Source of the DNA: Mercenaria mercenaria
Lineage: Eukaryota; Mollusca; Bivalvia; Venerida; Veneridae
Length of the DNA stretch: 64,000 bases
Direction: 5' to 3'
Assembly (NCBI RefSeq): GCF_021730395.1
Contig: NC_069371.1
Coordinates: forward strand, 72,384,001-72,448,000
Part shown: positions 22,432-34,700 of the stretch, piece by piece
Position numbering within the stretch: position 1 is the first letter of the stretch
Layout of the letters: each line of letters starts with the position of its first letter
Translations under genes and position numbers: made by a program
The notes under the pieces: generated by a model
Databases searched by the model: none
Told to the model about the DNA's origin: nothing
What the model saw: the letters and a program-made list of their open reading frames with translations, nothing else

Positions 22432-23430
22432 TACACGAGCGATTCAAAAATAACGTGACTTTTGGTGTCAGAAGACGCATATTCTGTAAAGAGCAATGTG
22501 GTATGTATTACTGTAATTTGCAATCTTTCTCTTATTTGGTCCAACATTTTTGAAACATTTTTATTGATAGGCAAAGCGCGTGAGACGTTTTAATTACCGT
22601 GTTTTCATCTGCCATGATTTGAATTTTATCTCTAATATTCGCAGTGATAGAACATTTTTCGGTCGAAAATACGTCAAAGTGCAGCTACACGTCCGGACGA
22701 CATGCCCTATAAAGTATGGCATCATTCGGACTTGGGTGGCGAAAGTAAACAACATTTAAACTGAGTCAGTATCACTGTTTATAATGCATGTTCTCTCGTC
22801 ATCTACTCGCATAGATAATCAGGCAGTTGTTTAATAGAAAACTTTGCGAAAAACAACTGAAATTATTAAACTAATGCAAAAGACGCAACAACAATGTTTG
22901 GTCATCTGTGTATTGAATTTCAAGTGGTACAAACGATTCGCAAATGTCCCAGATTTGCTTAAAGACCTTGGAGGTAAATCGAGAAAACAAAAAGTCAGTG
23001 ATTCAGCGTTCACGTCAATGTATGACGCCTTGTATGAACTCAAGTTTAGCACTCTGTCTGATAAGCTTGGCATAAGTGTTCATATTTTTCAGTATTCTAA
23101 CCAAACAACTTCTTTTGACTTAGGTGCTGTTCATCAAAATTAATTAATGAAATTTGCAAATATTGAATAATATAAACCTAATGAAAGCATCTTGATAAAG
23201 GCACGACGCCGTTAACGTCGTTAAAATATTACCACCGTGCGCCGAATTCGTATTTTAACGTCGTTAAAATATGACCACCGTGCGCCGAGTTCGTATTTTC
23301 ATACTCCTGACTGCATTTTCAGAATCACATTTGCAGTGCAGTGAGCAGAAAGACGAATTTTATTTTGTTTTATTTAAGTATATAAAAGCTAGAGAAAAAG
23401 TCTACGTTATTTTTGAACAACCCTCGTATA
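22432..23430 (+). mobile_element. Mariner-family transposon relic
   Basis: The left end CACGAGCGATTCAAAAATAA and the complement of the right end, ACGAGGGTTGTTCAAAAATA, are matching mariner-style terminal repeats with TA beside them. An ORF at 22844-23143 keeps the transposase N-terminal helix-turn-helix region: RKTTEIIKLMQK and then FKWYKRFANV, matching the familiar F-W-x-K-R-F motif. The catalytic DDD part is missing. The element is about 1 kb against about 1.3 kb for a complete mariner. Confidence 0.75.
23214..23299. repeat. 43 bp tandem duplication inside the mariner relic
   Basis: Two adjacent copies begin AACGTCGTTAAAATAT and carry CCACCGTGCGCCGA and TTCGTATTTT. They differ at two positions. 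Confidence 0.85.
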
Positions 23431-24667
23431 TTTATATACATGAAAAATAAAATTAGTAATAATGAAAATGATAATAATAATAATTTATTGTTATACTGTA
23501 GTCTTTTGAAGAGGTCGTTTTTATCATAATATTATAAATAATTCAGTATTCTTATTAGTATGTGTTTCTACAAACGCGAGTGTATGTATTAAAGTTTGCA
23601 ATAATACACTGTATATTATTTCTTTAAGTTTCATTTTCATTTTAAATTATCAAACCATATGTGTTATATTCCATGGGATGTACAATAAAACGCTTTCCCA
23701 TGTCATGAGAAAGATAAATACAATTATATGACGCAAAATTATTGCAATATCATTATTGAAAGACATTGTGTCGTATTCAGTATCAGTTTTAGTTCTTGTA
23801 CAATTTTCCCAGAAAACTAGTTATTGCATCACTTTATAATAGTATGGAGATTTATCTGAGTGTTACATACATACGAGGAACGAATCATCATTCAAAGATA
23901 GCAGTGGGAACTTTTGATTCAAGTAACGTCTCGAGTTAAACAGAATTTTGACTAGTGTAGCTTCAACTCGTGTAGCCTAAAATACATGTTTTTGATAAAC
24001 AATATAAGATGACACAAGGTAAAACGTAACGAACAATTATAAATATCTTACATCTTTAAAAATCATGTAATCTGTTATATGCAATATTGATTTGTAATTC
24101 CTTACTTACATTTTTGAAAACATGTACATTAAAATAAATCTTAAATTTATGTTATAAATGTTCATTATGCATGATTCTCCTCTCTAACAAAGGAAACATA
24201 AATCATTTGAAAAAAATCAGTAGGATTGAATTCATATTCTACAGAAACAAATGTACATTGTGCCATGCATTCATATAAAATAACACTTTCAAGATTATGT
24301 AAGCAACTTTGTTAACCTCCCCTCCATAGCTGCAATGATTTCCATACATGATTTTTCTCACCCCCATCCCCCACCCCCCTCCCCCACCCACCCCCCTGTT
24401 ACAAAGCATTAGAGTCAAAATTAATAAGCATTTCAATTTATTTAACAGTATCAAGATAATCTTTATTTTTGGACTGAATTAGTATTTTTGTTCAGTCTCT
24501 GTTTCTGATTCAAGTTTTTGTTTTCATTTCCAAAGTATTCTTTTCTTCATTAATACAAGACAAATGCACTTGCGTGTTTTGTAATGTATACTTGGTTGCA
24601 CTGCATCGCGATATTTTGGTAAAACAATGTCATTTTCACAAAATTCACTCACAAATAAAAAATTTAC
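23431..24667. other. No gene recognised; includes a C-rich tract
   Basis: AT-rich. A C-rich tract at 24361-24397 is G-rich on the minus strand. No further exons of the Mab-21-like gene were recognised here, although they would be expected on the minus strand. Confidence 0.45.
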
Positions 24668-25146
24668 CTGTTTTTCCGTGAAATGTTTACCGCATATGTA
24701 CTACCGGAAGCACAACATATGATTTTAAGCGGTGCCCATTTGGGAATACATATGTCGGTTCCCCCTCCGTGATCATTATCATTTGTAGCTAGAGATGCCA
24801 TTATTGAAGATTTGTAAAATTCTCCACCACACTTTAAAAGTTTTAACCTTGTAGATCCGGGAGGTGTTGCTTGCATCTCAAACAATGAAATATTTATTTT
24901 TATTGATGAAGTTTTGGGTTTTTGCGTGCAGAGAGAGTCTTTCGCAATATGGGTATAGTCAACATCACTTTTGTAATAGAAATTAGTCCCCTCGCCTTTG
25001 CCACCTGTTGTAACACGGGTATGAATAGAAGCATGATAAAGTCTGTTGTAGTACTTGTACGTGCGTTGTCTGTATTTTATCATATCATAACTATAACCAA
25101 GATGATCCAAAAGATCAGAAATGTATAGAGAACATTCCATTGTCAT
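24668..25146 (-). CDS. Mab-21/cGAS-like nucleotidyltransferase, first exon only
   Basis: The ORF opens MTMECSLYISDLLDHLGY and continues through YRQRTYKYYNRL to a nucleotidyltransferase-type strand-turn: TTGGKGEG (residues 46-53) and SDVDYTHI (60-67). These correspond to the G[GS]xxEG and SDxD motifs of the MAB-21/cGAS fold. A later TPPGSTRLKLL block recalls the PGxxRLLL segment common in bivalve members of this family. A donor CAG|GTAAAT at 24667 ends the exon in phase 2; read through, the frame stops at 24664. Bivalves carry many such genes, proposed to act as nucleic-acid sensors making cyclic nucleotides. The C-terminal two thirds were not found to the left, so this may be a truncated or partial copy. 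Confidence 0.65.
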
Positions 25147-25186
25147 ACAATCTGAATTGAATTCTAATGGCTAGATATTAAATAAC

Positions 25187-25395
25187 TGTTACCCCACACC
25201 GATAAGGGTTCAAGCCTTACTTTAAGCATTGAATGTCCATGTGAAGTAGCAATCCATCAGACACCTTGGTGATCGCCAGGGATGAAATAGTGTCAGGAGG
25301 CGCACCTGGGGTTATCCTTAACCACCAAAGCTGGAATATTGCTGAATGACCTGCAAGTGTAGCGGTGAAATGTTAAACCCAACAAAAACAAAACA
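25187..25395 (+). repeat. Old copy of the second SINE type
   Basis: The recognisable parts are GGGTTCAAGCC (B box-like), GGCGCACCTGGGGTTATCC, CCAAAGCTGGAATATTGC and the tail GAAATGTTAAACCCAACAAA. It lies about 40 bp upstream of the Mab-21-like exon. Confidence 0.65.
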
Positions 25396-25399
25396 GCAT

Positions 25400-27700
25400 T
25401 CAATATGAAATACAGTTAAAAGGCATATCAGGGAGATGGATCCCACTGCCAATTTATATTGAAGGTAACGCAATGGTCTTTTCTGTGTGAAGATAGAGGT
25501 AAAGTTTCAACATATTTAAAAGTGAGCATTTACATTAAATACATACGTCTTATAGTAACTAAATATGTATTAAAAGTCCAAATATGTAGTAAAAAATCAT
25601 TATTATACATATAATGGATATAAATGCATTTGAACTATTCAATCTCACAAGAGAATTTAAAATACACTAAAAGAAAGTATTAACGCCCACATATTATTTT
25701 AGCATAATATTTTTTACAAATCTAGACTATTGATAAATTTATTAAATTAGTTTAAATGTATATTTCTTATATGACAGGAGTTTCAAAAATATACTACAAA
25801 AATAATAACATCGTAAAAGATAGAAAATTACCTAACCTATTTCGCTATTTAACATCTCTTAGTCATTTTAGAAGTAGCTATATTTCTTTGCAGCGTGTGC
25901 AGAATATAGGCTGCTGAGAGATACCTACTTAGGTCGATAATGGGCAATAATGCTTCTATGATACTTGAATAATGACCGTTGATTCAGTCAAATTGTCATG
26001 TTTAGCATTAATGAAATCTTAGTGCCCATAGTTCTTGTGTAGTCTTCATTAAACTTACAAAGAACATGTATTTATTTATTTATTTATTTATTCATTTACC
26101 TACTTACTTATCTATTTATTTATAATAAGAATGTATATAGAGAAAGCTTTAGAAATGAATTCGATAATAGACAAGAATTCTGTCAGTGTTACTGCTCTTG
26201 AATTGTAAATATTACCAAGGTTTGATCTTGCTAAAATGACAAAGACAGAGGTCATATCTCAAAAGTTACCTTAATCATCATGATACAGAATGTACTTATG
26301 TATAAAAAACGGAAAATATATCCAGTTAACAAAACTGATGTACAATCGCTATATTTCCGATTGGTAACACTATTTTGGCATTCTTTGCCAAAATTGTCAT
26401 GTACATCGAATATAATAATTATACAAGCCTGCACATTTACGAAAAACTGAATTATGGGTCACTCAAACAACACGGCAGTCATGTGAAGTTATGTTAATTT
26501 ATTTTGTAAAATTGCATTTTATTTATAGATTAAAAGAGATTAAAGGGTAAGGGGGCAGAATTGTGGAAAGCAAAGAGCACAGCAAACACGACATGCATCG
26601 CAAGTAGACCAAAAAAAAAACTGTCGTGGAAATTTACTGCAGAATCCAACCGCAAGTACATATTGATTTTATTCAAGATGCAAAATTGGAAATCGGGTAG
26701 AGACAAGGGTAGGGTGTTTAGACAAGTGGAAAGAAACAAGCATGAATCTTAAACAGAGAAACAACGCTATGATTGGTAACGTACTTCACTCATACTTAAA
26801 GGAGAGCAGGGGCCAAAGGAGGGGGTTTGGAGACTGAACAGCGAACACTACCAACAAACAAGACAATATACATAGGATATAAAACAAAACGGACAAAAAA
26901 CAAGTTGAAAGTAGGGGCACCGGTTTTGAACAGTGAGTTACCTCTTTAAAGGAATGTAAACCTTGCACTAAACCTATTTTCAACAGGTTAGACAAGACAG
27001 TGTAAATAAAATAACTCCACTCTGAGAAATGCTCTAAAGAAGGTAATAAAGACTGCATATATTCTTTATTCAATACGCTGAAGGAATGCGTTGAATAACT
27101 CCTTTTAATGTTTGATTGGAAGTAAACTTTTAAAACTTTTCACACATGGTAACAAATGTATTTTGTTAACAGGTAATATTTGAAGATTTAATAGGTTTGA
27201 ACGAAATGAAGATGAGGCTATTTACCGGTGACCTCCTGTTTGTATAAACATATTGTCTACTTTTTGAACCCCCACCCCTCTAACTTAAGCGAAAAAAAGA
27301 ATTTTAAACCCTTGACACTTTATTTTAATCAGTTTGTTATAATAGTTGTATATGAAATTCAAAGATTATAAAGCTTCAGGTCATGCGTATAGTTGACAGT
27401 TGCTACAATGCATAAACGACTGGCTTATAAGATGTTGTTTTTTTTAAGTTTTGTGCCATATTTTGATTGTAACGTAAATTAAATGACTATAATGTTCTTT
27501 AATTATAAATCCTTATTGTAAAGCAACATTACTGAAACAATAAGGATTTTTTTAAGTTCATCACCGCCTACCTATATGCCATGTTATTACTAGCGGATAG
27601 ACAGATGATGCAAAAAAGCTTTGAGATATTCAAGCAAGCTAAACAATGGTATTATATACATTGAATGATCAAAGACCCAAGAACGCTGTCTTTAACTAGA
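25400..27700. other. No gene recognised
   Basis: AT-rich, with an ATTT simple repeat at about 26070-26125. Several 60-95 codon ORFs at 26530-27073 lie in a purine-biased stretch on both strands and have no motif; I do not call them genes. Confidence 0.4.
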
Positions 27701-27712
27701 GAAAGTTCCTTC

Positions 27713-27950
27713 AAACATGACTGTTCAAATGCTGGCAAAAACCAGCTTTAAACAGGACTATGAAAAGCTGGCAAATGCCAAGTTAAGCACGACTGATGAA
27801 AAGCTGACAAAATCCACTTTAAACATGACTGATAAAAAGCTGGAGAATTTTGCTTTAAGCATGACCGATTAGAAGTTTAAAAAAAAGGCCCGAGAAGGCT
27901 TCTGTTCCTTTAAACATGATTAATCAAAAGCTTGAGCATTTCAACATGAC
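27713..27950. repeat. About 53 bp degenerate tandem repeat
   Basis: Four to five units share AAACATGACTG and GAAAAGCTGGCAAAT/GAAAAGCTGACAAAAT motifs. It lies about 500 bp beyond the 3' end of the TUT1-like gene. No coding frame persists through the units. Confidence 0.65.
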
Positions 27951-28434
27951 ATAATAAGCATGATCTTTGTGATTCAAAATGAAGGATCTACAGGATGTTC
28001 TTAATACACATTATGGTTGCCCAAGCAGTAAAAACCAAACTTGAAAAGTCTGAAGAGATACTGTCTCCATCAGTATTGTGTAAGTTACAAGCAAAAAAAA
28101 TAATAATATTAACAAAAATATCTACAGAAAATCAAGAATTTTAGTAACTATACAATTACGTACTGTACTAGAAACAACTGAAAAAACTCATAACAATAAA
28201 CAATATAAATTTATCTCACAGTCTCTGACATTTCCAAAATTTTGCAAAACAAACCAAGTTTGCAATTTAATGAAAGTGTGAAAACCGTAACGCTTAATAC
28301 CCAAGTGCAATGTTGAGAATTTCAAAATACAATTTAAACAAAGAAACACAATATAGTTCAAAAAGTCTTTCAACATGTCTGTTCTTGTTTTCAAGAATTT
28401 GTATGCGTCTCTAAATTACTGTAAATCATCAATC

Positions 28435-28704
28435 TCATTTGAAGTACTTCTCAATCATCCTGTATAAGTACATCTTGGAGAACTGGAAGAACGTGTTGAA
28501 GTCCCTCGAGCCTTCCTTACAGTCCATCTCCACTCTCACTTTGGTAGTGTTGCCCTCCATCACAGATTCCATGTAGCAGTAGAAACCTACAACAGGGTGG
28601 GCTAACGGAGCACGATCATTCTGCCAAATGGCGCTTGAAATTAGCTTTTCCATCGGTATGTTCTCCTCAGTCCTGCCTTCCTCATTCACAAGATAGTTCT
28701 TGGC
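28435..28704 (-). CDS. TUT1: TUT1 last exon (KA1-like tail)
   Basis: The acceptor TTGTTGTTTAG precedes 28704. It enters in phase 0 with AKNYLVNEEG, contains PVVGFYCYMESVMEG and DFNTFFQFSKMYLYRMIEKY, and stops at 28435-28437. It encodes 89 residues. Confidence 0.9.
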   Translation of the reverse strand, partial: AKNYLVNEEGRTEENIPMEKLISSAIWQNDRAPLAHPVVGFYCYMESVMEGNTTKVRVEMDCKEGSRDFNTFFQFSKMYLYRMIEKYFK

Positions 28705-31700
28705 CTAAACAACAAAAACATTTTGTTTTAAAAAGTAATAAGCATAATTCTTTGCACAAAAAATATCTCATAAAGAAAAGACAGATTCTGGCTTAAAAAA
28801 AATGTCCTAAAAAATAACTAATCTATTCTTTTACCTTCTTCCTTCTAGCCCATGTCATACACCAAGCTCTCATGTAATGCTGGAAGTTGACCTCAGCCTC
28901 ACACTCTCTCTTGTACCTTAGCTCTGGCTCATCTGGTCTGTACTCGATAATTTCTTCACCATCATCCGAATCTTCAATCATATCATCAAGGTTCAACTCG
29001 TACTTCCTCATGCCTTTAAACTTCTTTGGCTGTTCCACCTTAATGTCAAAGATGCTCACTGGTCTGTAAAATAGAACAGTGCAAGAACTATTCAGTACAT
29101 AACTCTAAAATTTACTATGTCCATACAATAAGGTCTCTGTTGATACATGCCTTTTGAAAAGTTGATGTAACTTTGTGCATTGAAAACCATTTTTTTAATA
29201 GTATTTCAGTTAAGTGATAGTATTTATGACTACCCAACATTCCAGTATTCAAATAGTTGTTCCCAACAAGGAACTAACTGCTTTACTGCTTTTCTACATG
29301 ATCTGAGGTTGAGGTTGAAGATATATACTTTGTTCTATAGAACATTCACAAGGGGCACTGGCATTGTATTGCCCAGTTTGTTCCTTTGTTTTAGGTTTAA
29401 AGCCATTTTTCAACAGTATTTCAGTTATGTAACATCAAGCAGTCAACACCAGTGTTGCTGGAATCTGTACTAGTACGAACTTGTTCTCAGCAAGTCACTG
29501 ACAACTTGCCCACATGAAACAGAGGTGAAGGATGATTTCAGAAACTATGTATTTTATCAAATTGTCTCAAGAATATATACCTTGCCCTAGGATTGAACTC
29601 ACAACCCTATGATTCGTAGATTTGAGCTCGAGCTCTCCTACTGAGCTAAGCCAGCAGGATTTGTTTTGCATAAGGATCTGACATGTGACCATATGTCTTT
29701 TCCTAAACTTGCAGAGCTGACTGGGCAGGTCATACTATTATACACTTACCGTGTTACAACACCAGCAAGGAGACTGCTTTGATATGCACTAAATACAACA
29801 CCTTTCTAAAAACCACATCATGTGAAAACATTTAATACAGATACTGAATTTTATAGACAGACTTTATTCAAATAACTTTTTTTTTACATATTAAACTGTT
29901 TCACAGTACATATTTACATATTTCTTTTTGTTAGGATTAGCATTATATTAACTGAAATTGAGCCATAATTATGGCAACTTTTCCAGCTTTTGATTACTGA
30001 AGACCTTACATGTCTCTTCATGTATGAGTGGGCATATTGGAAAAGCCACCAACCTAATCTAAATGGTAAACCAGCTGGATATCTTCCTCACATTAAGTAT
30101 TCGACACCCAAAGTGATGTTTCAAACACATATGAATTGGGAGCAAGTGATCTTAAGGATGTATGAGCGTTATTTGTTTCAGGATATCGGCCATTTTGAAC
30201 AAGAGCTGTCACAGGAGACAGCGCGCTCGACTATTTCGATGCTGGATAGCGAAACTTGGCACATCTGAGGAAACTAGAGCTGTCACTGGAGTGTTTAATG
30301 ACTCCAACTGTGGATGATTTGTCTTTGTTTGTTTTGGGTTTAACACCGTTTTTCAACAGTATTTCAGTCATGTAACGGCGGGCAGTTAACCTAACCAGTG
30401 TTCCTGGGTTCTGTACCAGTACAAACCTGTTCTCCGCAAGTAACTGCCAACTTCCCCACATGAATTATCAGAGGTGGAGGACTAATGATTTCAGACACAA
30501 TGTCGTTTATTAAATAGTCACGGAGAACATACGCCCCGCCCGAGAATCGAACTTGCGAACCTGCGATACGTAGACCAACGCTCTTACCTACTGAGCTAAG
30601 TGGGCGGGCCCAATTGTGGATGAAGATATTGCCCAATAGCCTGAGTCTATGTTAAAAATATCAAAGTAATACGAGAGGTAAAGATAAAATGTATCAAAAC
30701 ACTATATAAATATATCCTAAGCAAAAAGGGGCATAATTCATTAAATATTGGTGCCAGAGTTATGCACCTTGTGTCATGGGTGATGATGTTGAACAATTAT
30801 TTTAAGTTTGAATCAAATCCATTCAGTAATAACAGAGACAGAGTGAAACTGCATCAAAACTTTAACCTAAAATTCTAAGTAAAAAGGGGAATAATTCATG
30901 AAAAATTGTGCCAGAGTTATGCATCTTGTGTCATATGATGTGGGTAATGACTCTGAACAACTATTTTAAATTTGAATCATATCCATTCAGTAATAACAGC
31001 AGTAGAGTGAAAGTGCACCAAAACTTTAACCTGAAATTCTAAGTAAAAAGGGGGAATAATTCATGACAAAATGGTGCCAGAGTTATGCACCTTGTGTCAT
31101 ATGATGTGGGTGATGATGTTGAACAACTCTTTTAAGTCTGAATCAAATCCATTCAGTAATAACAGAGATAGAGTGAAAGTGCATCAAAACTTTAACCTGA
31201 AATTCTAAGTGAAAAGGGGGGATAATTCATGAAATATTGGTGCCAGTGTTATGGCCCTTATGTCAGATGATGTGGATGATGATGAAGAATAAGTTTTTCA
31301 AGTTTGAATCAAATCCATCAAGTAATTACAGAGATAACTTGAAAAAAGAGAAAGTGCACAAAAAACTTTAACCAAGGTGGGGACGCGGAAAGACGCCGAC
31401 GCCGGGGCAAGTAGGATGGCTCTCCTTATACTTCGTATAGTCAAGCTAAAAATGTTTCTTGAATAATGCTTTCTAACAAAAGTTTTGCCAAAGATTTATG
31501 CTAAATAATTAAAATATGACTAATAATGTACCATTTAACCAAACAGATTCTACTTTTTGCAAAAAAAGAAAGAAAGAAAAAAAAATAACCCTTATTTTTG
31601 GATGGCATTTGCTTAAATTTGACGTAACATTTACAATGGGATAGGGGTAGGTAATTTCAAATATGTAATAAGCAGATCAGGTTTGGTTTTGATATTTTCT

Positions 31701-34700
31701 TGACTAATACATATAACAATAAGCTATAATTGAAATAAAACTTTTCAAGATAGCACTTTTATTTTATCTAGAAAATATAGATTAAAACAAAAAGAACAAA
31801 AACTATCAAAATTCACCATTTTTTAGCAGTTTTTTCTTAATAAATCTCTTAGATGCATGGTGACCCCAACATTTTTTTCTTTTCGTTTTGAAGCAATTTT
31901 GCATGTCATTACAGCTGCAAAATATTTTGAAAATCTTTCTGTCAGAATTTTTTTTTTTGCAGATCTGAATACATTTTTTCACTGAAAATAAAGAGGGTGG
32001 GGTAATTATGCCAACATGTAAAAGTGAAAGAGATTTATTAGTGACATTTATGCTTATATAATACTGACATCACCTTTTATTCACATTATCCTGTAGGACA
32101 TGAGATCCCTATAACATGAAACCGGATATTATACGTTTTATACAGTACCACCATTTTTTCAATTTTACAAACTTTCAGAAATGCTTAGTGGGTGAAGAAA
32201 ACGCCTTATAAAAATAGAACGAGTTCTGTGACCTGTGTTTTTTTCTTCTCTTCTTAGTCTTAGAAACTAATGTTCTTCAAGCTCACGGAGTATGAAAAAA
32301 TTCTTAATGTGAGAAAAAAATTGCCCGAACATACTTAAATCAGCAACCTATATCACTAAGCCAAAGAAGCCCCATATTTCTATGAACAAATCAGACTTTA
32401 CTACATTAAAATGGTTGCAACAAGTTAATCCTCTAAATTTGGAAAATGCAGAATACTATGAACTGCTTCATTACAAGTATTATCACCTCTACCTTCATTA
32501 CTAACCTTGACCTCTTTTCTCCAGCTTTCTCATCCTCTTTACCAGAGGTCCCACCCTCAGCTCCACCCTCTTCCATTGGCTCACCACTTGCTGCCCCTTC
32601 ACTTTCAGTCATTTTCTGTTTCAGCTCTTCCTCTTCTTTCTTTAGTTGTTCTTCCAGTTCTTTCCTTTTTTCTATCCGGCGAAGTCTTCGACGTTCCCTG
32701 TAAAAATATTTCAGTTTTTTTTTGTTATGGTAACATATATATGTTCATACCCTCATATCTTAAAAGGCACTGGTCTCCAGATTGTAATACAAAAAAAAAG
32801 TATCAGGAAATTAATGCTATATAATTTAAGAATGCTTTGAAAGTTAATCAACGACATACTAAGTTTGCGTATACATAGGAATTAGTAAATTCTTTTTACT
32901 ACAGTGCAACCTCTGCAGAGCAACACCCTTTTGGAGACGTAGATATTGACCTCTGTTGAGAGGTTGTTGCTCTATACAGGTTAAATTGATAGTAAATTTC
33001 ACCTATGGGAAATTTCGATGATGCTGTTGTGGAGAGGTTTTTGCTGTAGAAAGGGCCGCTCTGGGGAGGTTGCACTGTACTTTTAAAGTGCAAATTTGTA
33101 AGTGTTGCAACACTTCACTTGAGATAGACACCCTAATTATAAATGTCTATAGTAAATGCATCTTAAATACAGAATTGGTAACAAGAGCAGGAAAGCTATA
33201 TTGCCTTGGGAGCCAGAGTATGATTCCTTGCGCAAGCACCTGTATTTTTTCTTGGTTTGGTTTTTTTAAAAGTTTAGAAACAGAAACTCATATCTTAATG
33301 TTCATTTTATGACCGGCACTAAACTTCCAATTTCAAAGACAGATCATTTTAGCCAAATTTTGAAGGTAGTGTCTTTAAAGCCTCTGCATCAGAAAGCCAT
33401 GGTTCCATTTTGTTTATTTGCTGGGTCTCAAGTCATATGCTAATTTTCCAGCTTCAACAGTGATAAAGACCCTAGTCGCTCTTTAAATACTATTTCAGAC
33501 AACCTGGTAGAACCAAACCTTGACACAGCTGCATAACCTCTTCACACATAGCGCAATAGGTGATGGATATTTAATCTGCAGTACGCAGTCTTAAACTTTC
33601 AGAAACAGGGGGCCCAAGAATGTTTCAGCAACAACAGGGGGTCCCAAGAACGTTTCAGCTACAGGGGGTTTCACTGAAACTTATTAAAAGATTTTTTACC
33701 AAATGAACACAATATGCAACATGAAGGCATTTCTGTTCTCTTCTAAAATAGGGACTGTTTACAGGCCATTTTCCACTGGCACCAGAACAGAAAGAAAATG
33801 CCTGTGTACATTTTATACCCTTCCCCTAAATATTCTATAAGAACCATGGTCATGAATGGGAAAATATACATACCCATTGCAATTGCACATTTCATACCTA
33901 AACCCAGTTTGGTAAATGTACATCATAGAAATTGAACAACATATTAGTCAGGTAATTTATCTTCCATTGTGTATTTGTCACATTTTTTCAATATTTCTTA
34001 TTTGAGAGAAACGATGTGTAGTTTATAGTTTTTCAATGTTACATAAAAACTTTGCTGAACTTCCCCAGTGATGTTCCGGTCTAGATAACAAAACCATCCT
34101 TATTGGCTGATGTGTAAATGTATGTCAGTCGTTGTTTAACTACACATGTATGCTAAAATGTGTATATGCAGCATAAATGTGCAATATGAATTAAGTAAAC
34201 AGTCCAGATGTATATCCATGTATATCCATGCTTGACTTCAAAATTCAAAATCATTTATGGCATTAATTTCATTCATCATTTCGAGTTTTATTGTAAAACT
34301 GTTAATATTTTGCATTCTGTTTTTGTTTGTTTATATTTCGTAAACCTCTAGGCCGGATGTTCATTTGGGAAGTTCACACTAGTTTTTTTCTGTAATGTGT
34401 ACGAAAGCATAGAATTTGTGGAATATCTCTGCATATAAAATATTGAGACAGAGTGACTGATACACAATGAAAGATAAATTACCGCTTGTTCTATATGCTG
34501 GGTACCCATTTACTGAACTGTGTGTTTTAGGTAAGAAATGTATGATTGAAATGGATTAGAGCACTTTCCTGTTCATAGTCATTCTTATAGGGCACCTAAG
34601 GGCCTCTTTCCCTCAGAAAAAATAATTTCTTTCAAACCATGCAGTTTTCAGTTATTTTAAAACAGACCATACTTCTTTTTCTTTTTTAATTCCCTGTTTC

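Noticed and set aside
26060-26130. ATTT repeat as a regulatory or telomere-like element
   Set aside because: Plain simple repeat with no further structure.
26530-27073. Three overlapping ORFs of 63-95 codons
   Set aside because: Both strands are open because of base bias; no start context, splice signals or motif supports any of them.
27505-27552. Hairpin AAATCCTTATTGT / ACAATAAGGATTT
   Set aside because: A single short stem without a second copy or flanking signal here; could be chance in AT-rich DNA.
28887-29069. Serine-rich plus-strand ORF
   Set aside because: Antisense shadow of the TUT1 exon encoding the acidic linker.
32446-32840. Plus-strand S/P/F-rich ORFs
   Set aside because: They are antisense to a TUT1 coding exon and its intron edge.
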